Origin: JAPKZH01 sp964537875
GTDB lineage: Bacteria; Acidobacteriota; Aminicenantia; Aminicenantales; UBA4085
Length of the DNA stretch: 64,000 nucleotides
NCBI GenBank assembly: GCA_964537875.1
Contig: CAZIDN010000013.1
Location: forward strand, 1-64,000
Reading direction: 5' to 3'
The notes under the pieces were generated by a model that was given only the letters and a program-made list of their open reading frames with translations, did no database searches and had not been told where the DNA came from. Below are positions 27,630 through 35,704 of this stretch, in pieces. The position numbers and the translations under genes are program-made. Each line of letters begins with the position of its first letter. Position 1 is the stretch's first letter.

Positions 27630-29153
27630 TTGAATAACCTTTCAAAAATGTCTATTACCCCGACTTGCTACCCACTTGATAAAGCATACAATGGGAAATT
27701 GTTTCGATCGACATGGTTCAGGGCCAGTTTCGGGATGATGGTGAGCCTTACTCTTGTCACGTCAATTGTACCTAGAGCGTCTTTAGAGTATTTGGCTGGC
27801 CAATTAGTTTTGATATTAAGTGTCTATTTGTCGTTATTTATTTTGTCCGATAAACCTTTGATTAACCCAATCCAGACCGTTGTTGGACTGTTCTATCTGT
27901 GGTTTGGTATAGGCCCAGTTGTGACGAGCGCTTTTTATCTTCTTATTGGAGATCCTGACAAAGCCTCTTTAGTTCAAGAGGCAGGCCGGGAATCATTGTG
28001 GATTGTGTCACTTGGCCTGCCGCTTTACGCTATCGCCGCTCGGAAAACTCTACATTTGCTGAATGCTAAAAAAGTGTTTGCCAGGTTTTTGATGCCTAGG
28101 GGGTATTTGTTTCGCCCTAGTACTCTGTTGATATATGGGATGGTTGGATTGTCGGCAAAGATGGCAATTTTGGGGTTAACTGCGCTTGGAATTCACGGTA
28201 TTACAGCCGTTAATTTCCTGGGAGGAACACGGACTGATATTTGGTGGATAGGGGTATTAAATTCTATCGGAGATGTTTTCAGTTTTGCGACAGTGGGCAT
28301 CATGTTTTCGGTGGCGGCGCCTAGGCGTATGAGCCCATGGTGGTTAAAGGGCATTGCGATATTGATCATCTTGCAGGCTCTGGCGGGCGCGCTCACCAGC
28401 GGATGGAAGTCTGCCTTCATCATTATTTTTTTCTACATCATATGTGCCCGCGTATCAATAACTCAACGCGTGCCTTGGCACTTAGTATTAGCAAGTTTGT
28501 TGGCAATCTTGTTTGTTATTGAACCTTTCGTAAGTTCCACTCGAATTCAAGCTCAAATTGCTGGTGCGGAGTCTCCTGCGGATCGAAAGGAGATTTTTCG
28601 CCAGGCACTTGCTGAAGGGACGCTTACAGAAAAACGTGATTGGAAAGAAATTCAAGTAGCTCTTCTATTTCGCGGCATTTATCCACTTGCTGGTGAACTC
28701 GTTCGTAGCAACTCTTTCCTAAACGGTTATTGGGGAGGAAAGACAATTGCATGGGGATTGCAGATACTGGTTCCCAGGGCCTTAATGCCCGACAAACCTC
28801 CTTCTGATATTGGCAATTTTTTTGCTAGAACTGTCGGTGTTGATACCGGGATTAGTACTCCTGAAAACTATGATCTAAGTATTGCGCTTAGTATTCCATT
28901 CGAGTTTGTTGGTAACTTTGGTTTCCTCCCTGGGGTATTGACTTTTCCTCTCATTGGCTTATTCTGGGCGCTGATATGTGGCTGGCTTCTGTCATCATCA
29001 AGGATATCCAATCATCCGTTCTCGCCATTACTATGTTCTGTAGCTTTCACCATGGAATCTGCTTTTGGCACCTTTTTGGCGGGTCTTCGGGGATATGCTA
29101 TACCCCTGGTTGTGATGGCATTCATCTGGATACTACGGAAAAGACAACTGTAA
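27630..29153 (+). CDS. O-antigen polymerase-like (Wzy-type) membrane protein
   Basis: This 507-residue polytopic protein has about 11-12 hydrophobic segments and a large periplasmic loop (about 300-400, with GGKTIAWGLQILVPRALMP). This fits O-antigen/oligosaccharide repeat-unit polymerases, which are poorly conserved. Location between glycosyltransferases in a cluster with a Wzx flippase supports Wzy. The TTG at 27630 or the ATG at 27648 could be the start. The 173-bp gap upstream holds no supported feature. Confidence 0.65.
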   Translation: MNNLSKMSITPTCYPLDKAYNGKLFRSTWFRASFGMMVSLTLVTSIVPRASLEYLAGQLVLILSVYLSLFILSDKPLINPIQTVVGLFYLWFGIGPVVTSAFYLLIGDPDKASLVQEAGRESLWIVSLGLPLYAIAARKTLHLLNAKKVFARFLMPRGYLFRPSTLLIYGMVGLSAKMAILGLTALGIHGITAVNFLGGTRTDIWWIGVLNSIGDVFSFATVGIMFSVAAPRRMSPWWLKGIAILIILQALAGALTSGWKSAFIIIFFYIICARVSITQRVPWHLVLASLLAILFVIEPFVSSTRIQAQIAGAESPADRKEIFRQALAEGTLTEKRDWKEIQVALLFRGIYPLAGELVRSNSFLNGYWGGKTIAWGLQILVPRALMPDKPPSDIGNFFARTVGVDTGISTPENYDLSIALSIPFEFVGNFGFLPGVLTFPLIGLFWALICGWLLSSSRISNHPFSPLLCSVAFTMESAFGTFLAGLRGYAIPLVVMAFIWILRKRQL

Positions 29154-29238
29154 CGTGCCTACATTTTTATGCTGGTGTATTTTTGCGGACAGGTTAAAAC
29201 GCGGTCCACTGAGTGAAGTGACATGAAGGTGCCATAGC

Positions 29239-30435
29239 TTGCGTATAGTTATAACCATGCTCCATTACCATCCCGATAATCCGAGTGGGGCGGCTCGTTT
29301 GGCGTTTGACGAAGCGAGGTTTCTAGCAAACCTTGATCACGAGGTGTGGGTAATCACCCAGGACATAGAAAGGAATAAACCCGATTACAGTTTTCAAGAC
29401 GGTCTGCATCTTTTACGCTATCCAAGTCCAAGATTGAGTTTATTTGATCCGCGAAGGATGCGGGCGCATCAATTGCAAACACAGTCTTTTCTTTCTTGTT
29501 TTATCGAACAGCCAATTGACTTGATTCATGGACACTCATTATTTAATTACGACGGTGCAATTTCGCTTTATGGCGAAAATGTTCGGACATGTTATTCAAT
29601 GCATTCGCCTGTTCGTTTGGAGATGCTGGCCAGTAGCCGCGGAGCCTCTTTGTTAGAGCGGCTTCGCTCTTTCATAGCGGGATATTTTTGCCATCGTATT
29701 GAACATCGGTGTTTGAAGCGTTCCGATGTGGTAACCGTCTTTTCGAGTTATTCTCGATCTTTACTTCGTGATTTGCATGGTGAATACATTCTGGAGAAAA
29801 GTCGAGTTATTCCTGGATGGGTAGATTTGTCAAGATTTTGTATTATGCCTGATCGCCAAGCTCTTAAATCTCAGTTGGGTTGGCCTACAGATGTCCCTGT
29901 TCTTTTTACTTTGCGTCGGTTGGCACAGCGCATGGGACTCGATCGGCTACTTTATGCATTGGCCAAAGTCAAGTCGGCCGCAAGGGCGTTTCACCTTGTA
30001 CTGGGTGGAAGCGGTCCGCTGTGCTCCCAGCTTAAGGCACTTGCCGGTGAACTAGGGTTGCTGGATATGGTTCATTTTGTGGGGAAGGTGCCAGAGAATA
30101 TTTTGCCGCAGATGTATGCTGCTGCAGATGCTTTTATTTTGCCAACTGCTGAATTAGAGTGTTTCGGGCTAATCGCCCTAGAGGCTCTGGCGTGCGGGCG
30201 GCCTGTACTTGCCACTCCAGTTGGAGCAATTCCCGAGGTTGTGGGGAGAATCGAGCCAAGGTGGTTGGCACAAAATCAAAGCGTGGAAGCAATCGCACGA
30301 TTGATCATTGGTTTCTTAGGTGGCGAATTGCCATCTCATGATCCAGAGCGCTTGCGACAAATAGTGGCCCAAACATATTCAACTGAAAACGCGCTCAGGC
30401 AATTAGTGGCCGTAGCGACTGGTGAATCCCAGTGA
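29239..30435 (+). CDS. Glycosyltransferase family 4
   Basis: This 398-residue GT-B enzyme starts at TTG 29239 (RIVITMLHYHPDNPSGAARL). Its donor domain has VPVLFTLRRLAQRMGLDRL, PTAELECFGLIALEALACG and GRPVLATPVGAIPEVVG, the classical GT4 E-x7-E region. It assembles the cluster's lipid-linked oligosaccharide. A clear ribosome-binding site is missing, so the start is moderately certain. Confidence 0.8.
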   Translation: MRIVITMLHYHPDNPSGAARLAFDEARFLANLDHEVWVITQDIERNKPDYSFQDGLHLLRYPSPRLSLFDPRRMRAHQLQTQSFLSCFIEQPIDLIHGHSLFNYDGAISLYGENVRTCYSMHSPVRLEMLASSRGASLLERLRSFIAGYFCHRIEHRCLKRSDVVTVFSSYSRSLLRDLHGEYILEKSRVIPGWVDLSRFCIMPDRQALKSQLGWPTDVPVLFTLRRLAQRMGLDRLLYALAKVKSAARAFHLVLGGSGPLCSQLKALAGELGLLDMVHFVGKVPENILPQMYAAADAFILPTAELECFGLIALEALACGRPVLATPVGAIPEVVGRIEPRWLAQNQSVEAIARLIIGFLGGELPSHDPERLRQIVAQTYSTENALRQLVAVATGESQ

Positions 30436-30457
30436 CTTCCGGAATCGAGTGTGAGCT

Positions 30458-31591
30458 ATGCGCATAGGCATCAATGCTCTGTTCTGGATTCCTGATGCTA
30501 TGGGAGGAACACAGACATATTTTATGAACTTGCTTCGAGCGCTGCTTCGTATTGACCCGATGAACACGTACGTGGTTTTTCTCAATAAAGATGGTGCGCG
30601 GAATTTTACGATTGCATCCGCCAATCTTCAGGTTCAGATTTGCCCAATACCAGGACGGACGCGTTCACTTCGCCTGCTATGGGAGAACTTGCTTTTGCCA
30701 AGCTATATCAGACGCTCCCAGATTGATCTGCTTCACTCCCTCGGTTATATCGCCCCGATCGCTCTTTCAGTTCCTAGCGTTATTACTGTGCTAGACATGA
30801 TTCACTACATATATCCAGATGAGATTGAAAAAACCAAAAGGATGCTCTGGAAAGTATTGTTCCCAGTATCACTGAGACGGGCTAACCATGTTATCTCCAT
30901 CTCAAAAAGTGTAAAAGGTGATATTGTTCGTTTCTTTCCTTGGGCCGAACCAAAAACGACTCCTATTTCTCTTGCGGTTGATCATACGTTATTCAACCCA
31001 TCGCTGCCCGGCGAACATTCTTCTTTTAAGAATGGTAAGGTGTGTCAGTTCATCATTGCCGTTGCTTCAATTTCACCGCACAAGAACATCGGGACATTAA
31101 TTCAAGCCTTTGCCCAAGTGCAGAGGATGTGGCCAAGCTTGCAGTTGGTACTTGTTGGTATGAAGACTTCGAGTGCTGAAACTCTGAGCCAGTTGATTCA
31201 TACTTTATCTTTGGACGCTCAAATCCAGTTCTTGGGCCGGATTTCTGACATGCAATTGGTCAAATTATATCGGAGTGCTAAAGTTTTGGTATTTCCCTCG
31301 CTGTATGAAGGTTTTGGCTTGCCTCTCTTGGAAGCCATGTCGAGCGGATGCCCAGTCATTGCATCGAATCGTTCATCAATACCCGAAGTGGTCGGAGATG
31401 CAGCCCTGTTGTTCGATCCTGAAGATGTTACTCAACTCGCTCGGACAATTGAGGAAGTTATATCTTCGGAGGACATGAGAACAGAACTCGTGAGGCGAGG
31501 TCTTGAACGTGCGGCGATGTATTCTTGGGAGATTACAGCAACGAAGACCTTGGAACTTTACAATCGCTGCTATAAAAGGGCACGGCTATGA
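30458..31591 (+). CDS. Glycosyltransferase family 4
   Basis: This 377-residue GT-B enzyme begins RIGINALFWIPDAMGGTQT and contains the donor-site segment FPSLYEGFGLPLLEAMSSG with CPVIASNRSSIPEVVGDAA. That is the mannosyl/rhamnosyltransferase-like subgroup of GT4. It overlaps the next gene by 4 bp (ATGA) and follows the previous gene by 22 bp, so the three are co-transcribed. Confidence 0.85.
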   Translation: MRIGINALFWIPDAMGGTQTYFMNLLRALLRIDPMNTYVVFLNKDGARNFTIASANLQVQICPIPGRTRSLRLLWENLLLPSYIRRSQIDLLHSLGYIAPIALSVPSVITVLDMIHYIYPDEIEKTKRMLWKVLFPVSLRRANHVISISKSVKGDIVRFFPWAEPKTTPISLAVDHTLFNPSLPGEHSSFKNGKVCQFIIAVASISPHKNIGTLIQAFAQVQRMWPSLQLVLVGMKTSSAETLSQLIHTLSLDAQIQFLGRISDMQLVKLYRSAKVLVFPSLYEGFGLPLLEAMSSGCPVIASNRSSIPEVVGDAALLFDPEDVTQLARTIEEVISSEDMRTELVRRGLERAAMYSWEITATKTLELYNRCYKRARL

Positions 31592-32667
31592 CGCCAACGG
31601 TCAGTATTATTATAATGGGTTATAATGCTAGTAATCATTTTGAGGACTGTCTTAATTCAATTTTTAGTCAAGATTTCCATGACTTTGAAGTCATCTGGGT
31701 TGATTCCGCCTCTACTGACGGCTCCATACAAAAGATACAAACTCAATACCCGCAGGTCAAGATAGTTGCGCTGACTGACAATGCCGGCTATCGTCGTGCA
31801 ACAAATATTGGTGCTGATAAAGCCAAAGGTGAATATTTGGTTATCTGCAATCAGGACACGCGCATGGATAGATATTGGCTTGCACAGATGATAAAATGCG
31901 TCGAAGCTGACCCTATGATAGGCATAGTTGCCCCCAAGATTCTCATGTTCGATGATGCCCAGGTGATTAATGAGGCTGGAAATGTTCTGCATTATATGGG
32001 CTTATATGGATCCCGCGGGCTTGGCGCGCCAGCAGAGGAGTACAGTGTTTCTGGTCCTATCGTAGCAATGTCGGGGTGTTGTTTTCTGATCCGGCGCAAC
32101 TTATGGCTAAAGATGGGAGGATTCTCAGAAAATTTTGATCAGTTGGAAACTGGTTGGCACGCATCTTTTGAGGATGTGGATTTGGCTTGGAGAATCCAGC
32201 TAGCTGGTTTCAGAGTCATGTTCTGTGCTTCGGCATTGACATATCATAAATATGAGTCAAAGGGCATGATCTCTCCACGGTTTTGTGCGTACGAGTGGGG
32301 ACGCTACCTTGTTGTTATTAGAAATTATGAACTGAAGACCTTGATATTGTTAGTACCCTTGCTTGTATGTTTAGAAATGGGAGCGTGGCTTTATGCTATT
32401 CAAAAAGGTGTACCGTGGTTGGCGTGTAAGGCCAGAGTTACGCGGTGGTTAGTTACAAATATTGGGCAATTGAAACAAATGCGGCATAGAGTTCAGAGAG
32501 TGAGGCGGGTTCAGGATATAGTCATTGTAAAGCGTATGAGTTCGACGATCGAAATTACTCGTGTGATGTCGAGCAGTGGCTTTATCACCCTTTTGCAGAG
32601 AGCTCTGGATATTATACTTAGGGAATATTATCGTTTTCTGCTCATCTGCCTAAGAGCACTGGAATAG
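31588..32667 (+). CDS. Glycosyltransferase family 2 (rhamnosyltransferase-like)
   Basis: This 359-residue GT-A enzyme has an N-terminal VSIIIMGYNASNHFEDCLN, the nucleotide site FEVIWVDSASTDGS, the DxD-like VICNQDTRMD and the base-region FEDVDLAWRIQLAG. The last 90 residues include a hydrophobic segment (ILLVPLLVCLEMGAWL) that may anchor it to the membrane. It is coupled to the upstream GT4 by ATGA overlap and is part of repeat-unit assembly. Confidence 0.8.
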   Translation: MTPTVSIIIMGYNASNHFEDCLNSIFSQDFHDFEVIWVDSASTDGSIQKIQTQYPQVKIVALTDNAGYRRATNIGADKAKGEYLVICNQDTRMDRYWLAQMIKCVEADPMIGIVAPKILMFDDAQVINEAGNVLHYMGLYGSRGLGAPAEEYSVSGPIVAMSGCCFLIRRNLWLKMGGFSENFDQLETGWHASFEDVDLAWRIQLAGFRVMFCASALTYHKYESKGMISPRFCAYEWGRYLVVIRNYELKTLILLVPLLVCLEMGAWLYAIQKGVPWLACKARVTRWLVTNIGQLKQMRHRVQRVRRVQDIVIVKRMSSTIEITRVMSSSGFITLLQRALDIILREYYRFLLICLRALE

Positions 32668-32710
32668 ACCTAATTCTGGAGTGAATTGGTCATTCGGAAG
32701 CGAGTAGTAG

Positions 32711-33322
32711 ATGTATCGCGGATTCGGCAAGAAAGTTCTAGATATGATTCTGGCTGCGCAAGCAGGGATTTTTTTTTCTCCCTTGTTAGTACTGCTTGCT
32801 GTACTGATTCGTGTTAAAATCGGTGCGCCGGTTATATTTTGCCAAAATCGTCCCGGTTTGGATGGCAAGCCTTTTGCGACTTACAAGTTCCGAACCATGA
32901 CCAATGCCCGTGATACTCAAGGTAACTTGCTGTCCGATAAAGAGCGCCTTACATCCTTGGGCAAGTTCCTTCGCAGCACCAGCCTGGACGAATTGCCGAC
33001 AATATTCAATGTACTTAAAGGCGATATGAGCTTGGTAGGTCCACGTCCCCTACTCATCCAGTATTTGAACCGATTTACGCCAGAGCAAGCAAGGCGATAT
33101 GAAGTAAAACCGGGCATTACGGGTTGGGCGCAAGTGAATGGCCGAAATGCAATCACTTGGGAGCAAAAGTTCGCCCTCGATGTCTGGTATGTAGATCATC
33201 TCTCAATATGGCTTGACTTGAAGATTCTCGCTTTAACGATTTGGAAGATTCTTAAGCGCGAGGGTATCAACCAGCCGGGACAGGCAACGATGGAAGAGTT
33301 TATGGGGCAATCCAATGAATAA
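32711..33322 (+). CDS. pglC: PglC-type phosphoglycosyl transferase (initiating enzyme)
   Basis: This 203-residue monotopic sugar-phosphate transferase has a re-entrant N-terminal helix (about 7-36) and the family motifs FCQNRPGLDGKPFATYKFRTM, TSLDELPTIFNVLKGDMS and LVGPRPLL. It is the short (PglC-like) form without extra membrane helices. It transfers a sugar-1-phosphate, often diNAc-bacillosamine phosphate, to undecaprenyl phosphate as the first step of glycan assembly. The next genes match PglD, PglE and PglF, which make that donor. Confidence 0.85.
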   Translation: MYRGFGKKVLDMILAAQAGIFFSPLLVLLAVLIRVKIGAPVIFCQNRPGLDGKPFATYKFRTMTNARDTQGNLLSDKERLTSLGKFLRSTSLDELPTIFNVLKGDMSLVGPRPLLIQYLNRFTPEQARRYEVKPGITGWAQVNGRNAITWEQKFALDVWYVDHLSIWLDLKILALTIWKILKREGINQPGQATMEEFMGQSNE

Positions 33323-33347
33323 AATCTGTATCCGATAGGAGAAATTT

Positions 33348-34007
33348 ATGCCAATAAAACAAATTGCTATATATGGAGGAGGTGGATTTGCACGAGAAGT
33401 CGCTTGGCTAGTCCAGGCCTGCAATGAAAAAAATGAAACCTATCAAGTGGTGTGTTTCATTGATGACAAACTGGAAGTACATAACAAAATCTTAAATGGT
33501 ATTCCAGTAATGGGATTAGAAGAAACTCACGAACGTTTTCCTAATGCCAGCGTCGTAGGGGGGGTCGGTTCACCGCAAAGCCGTCAGCATCTTATGGAAA
33601 AAGCGGCCGCTATAGGCTTTAATTTCGAGACTATTATTCACCCAAGAACAGAACGATCCGAATGGATCAAGATTGATATTGGGACGGTCATTTGTGCTGG
33701 AAATATTCTGACTACGAATATTGTAATTGGTCGGCATGTACAACTCAACCTGGATTGTACAGTCGGCCATGATGTCGTCTTAAAAGATTATGCCACAGTT
33801 GCCCCTGGAGTGCATATTTCTGGTTGTGTCCATTTGGGACAACGTGTTTATGTCGGTACTGGAGCTGTTATTATCAATGGAACACAAGACAAGCCCGTTA
33901 TAATCGGGGACGATGCCATCATAGGAGCTGGTGCATGTGTAACCAAATCAGTGGCAGCGGGAGAGACCGTCGTTGGAATCCCGGCGAAACCGTTGATACA
34001 CACTTGA
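33348..34007 (+). CDS. pglD: PglD/NeuD-type N-acetyltransferase
   Basis: This 219-residue protein has an N-terminal Rossmann-like sugar-nucleotide part (IAIYGGGGFAREVAWLVQA) and a left-handed beta-helix of hexapeptide repeats (about 95-205, with VCAGNILTTNIVIG and GAVIINGTQ). PglD acetylates the 4-amino group of UDP-4-amino-sugar with acetyl-CoA. It lies 25 bp after pglC. Specificity is inferred from the linked aminotransferase and dehydratase. Confidence 0.85.
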   Translation: MPIKQIAIYGGGGFAREVAWLVQACNEKNETYQVVCFIDDKLEVHNKILNGIPVMGLEETHERFPNASVVGGVGSPQSRQHLMEKAAAIGFNFETIIHPRTERSEWIKIDIGTVICAGNILTTNIVIGRHVQLNLDCTVGHDVVLKDYATVAPGVHISGCVHLGQRVYVGTGAVIINGTQDKPVIIGDDAIIGAGACVTKSVAAGETVVGIPAKPLIHT

Positions 34008-34108
34008 GAAATTCTTCAGATTCTAATATCTGAAAGGTTCTATGAATTTTAGCCGAATAAGAGCCATATAAGGATAAGGGCATTTGAACGGTCCATTGAG
34101 GACTTGAA

Positions 34109-34515
34109 ATTATCACATTAGCGATTCGTCCATCGTGGGAGTGGCTACCCTTGTTTTTGGGAAAGGAAGAAACCGATTCTGCAGATAATTCTGTTGGTTC
34201 TTTTGTTTGGGGAACCGACGGTAGTGGAGCGAACAATCTTATCGTGCCTACCGGTGGGATGCGAGAAGTGAGATGACGGCGAAGGCAGTTCAAGATGAAC
34301 ACCGCAATTTAGGAAGTTCGGAAAACCTCTATATGAACGGGCCTGAAATATTTGCATTGGCCTTGCGGTCCTTCGGGAATACGGATTCATACACCATTCC
34401 AATTGCTCTTAAATCTTCATAAGAATAAGATGAGGGAAGGCTAAAAACGGCACGGAGATCATGTTCGTGAGTTTGGGCGTAGGATATTCTTGAGGAGCTA
34501 CCGCCATTCGTTGGC
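34109..34515 (+). pseudogene. Decayed 3-oxoacyl-ACP synthase III (FabH-like)
   Basis: Reading three frames in succession recovers KAS III motifs in the correct order. SFVWGTDGSGANNLIVP with GGM (34109-34276) comes first, then TAKAVQDEHRNL and LYMNGPEIFALALR (to about 34375). GNTDSYTIPIALKSS (to 34422) is next, and GTEIMFVSLGVGYS (about 34449-34490) is followed by TGA where the family has Trp. Frameshifts, an internal deletion and the nonsense codon make it non-functional. The N-terminal half, including the catalytic Cys, is absent. It fills most of the 550-bp gap between pglD and pglE. Confidence 0.8.
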
Positions 34516-34557
34516 TTTGATGATGGCTCGATTGCTTACTCCACTAAAGGAATTTTC

Positions 34558-35688
34558 ATGAAACGTATTTACATCTCTCCGCCGCATCTTGATGGCCGTG
34601 AAAAGGAACTGATGATCGACGCCTATGAGTCGAATTGGATTACGACGCTCGGGCCTCATGTCGATTTGTTCGAAAAAGAGATTTGCCAAAAAATTCGAAT
34701 CGGGCATGCCGTGGCCTTATCGAGCGGGACGGCGGCTCTTCACCTGTCGATGATTCTTCTCGGCGTTCAGCTGGCAGACGAGGTCATCTGTTCTGATTTG
34801 ACGTTTGCCGCTACTGCAAATGCCGTCAGGTATTGTGGCGCCTTTCCGGTGTTCATCGATTCCAACCGGTCGACCTGGAATATGAACCCGGAACTACTCG
34901 AGGCAGAGTTGGCAGCCTGCGCGAAAAACAACCGCGTGCCGAAGGCGGCGATTGTCGTCGATCTTTACGGCCAATGCGCCGATTATGATGCGATTCTCGG
35001 CGTCTGCGCGAAGTTTCGTGTCCCCGTTATCGAAGACGCCGCAGAAGCGTTAGGAGCTTCCTATAAAGACAAGTACGCCGGGAAGTTCGGCGAAATGGGA
35101 GTCCTATCGTTCAACGGGAACAAGATCATCACGACTTCGGGCGGAGGTATGCTGGTCTCCGACGATGAATTATATATTAATAAAGCGCGCTATCTCGCCA
35201 CTCAGGCCCGGGAGCCAGCTCCTCATTATCAGCACGTTCAGGTCGGTTATAATTATCGGTTGAGCAATATCCTCGCGGCGATTGGTCGTGGCCAGCTTGA
35301 AAGGCTAGACCGGAAAATCGAGAAGAGAAGGGATATCAATCGTTATTACAGGGAAGCACTGGCCAATGTGCCGGGAATCGAGTTCATGCCTGAAGCGCCT
35401 TATGGACGATCGAATTGCTGGTTGACCGTGATCTTGATAACGCCAAGCCGGTTCGGCCTGGATCGCGAAGGATTGCGGCTCGCCCTGGAAGAAGAAAACA
35501 TTGAAGCCAGACCTGTGTGGAAACCTATGCATCTCCAGCCGGTTTACCAGGACTGCAGAATCCGGGGAGGGGCCGTGAGCGCGGATCTTTTTGAACGGGG
35601 TCTTTGTTTGCCCTCGTGCACTCAACTTGACGAAGATGACCTTAAAAGAATAACCGGGATCATCAAAAAATCACACAGAGCCAAATGA
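34558..35688 (+). CDS. pglE: DegT/DnrJ/EryC1/StrS-family sugar aminotransferase (PglE-like)
   Basis: This 376-residue PLP enzyme has the family N-terminus IYISPPHLDGREKELM, the SSGTAALHLSM phosphate-binding segment (55-65), the PVIEDAAEALGA motif and the Schiff-base lysine Lys189 in FNGNKIITTSGGG. It aminates a UDP-4-keto-6-deoxy-sugar produced by the following PglF-like dehydratase. A GGAATTTTC spacer precedes the ATG; a strong Shine-Dalgarno is not obvious. It is followed 16 bp later by pglF. Confidence 0.88.
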   Translation: MKRIYISPPHLDGREKELMIDAYESNWITTLGPHVDLFEKEICQKIRIGHAVALSSGTAALHLSMILLGVQLADEVICSDLTFAATANAVRYCGAFPVFIDSNRSTWNMNPELLEAELAACAKNNRVPKAAIVVDLYGQCADYDAILGVCAKFRVPVIEDAAEALGASYKDKYAGKFGEMGVLSFNGNKIITTSGGGMLVSDDELYINKARYLATQAREPAPHYQHVQVGYNYRLSNILAAIGRGQLERLDRKIEKRRDINRYYREALANVPGIEFMPEAPYGRSNCWLTVILITPSRFGLDREGLRLALEEENIEARPVWKPMHLQPVYQDCRIRGGAVSADLFERGLCLPSCTQLDEDDLKRITGIIKKSHRAK

Positions 35689-35704
35689 TAATGAGAGGAA
35701 GGCT

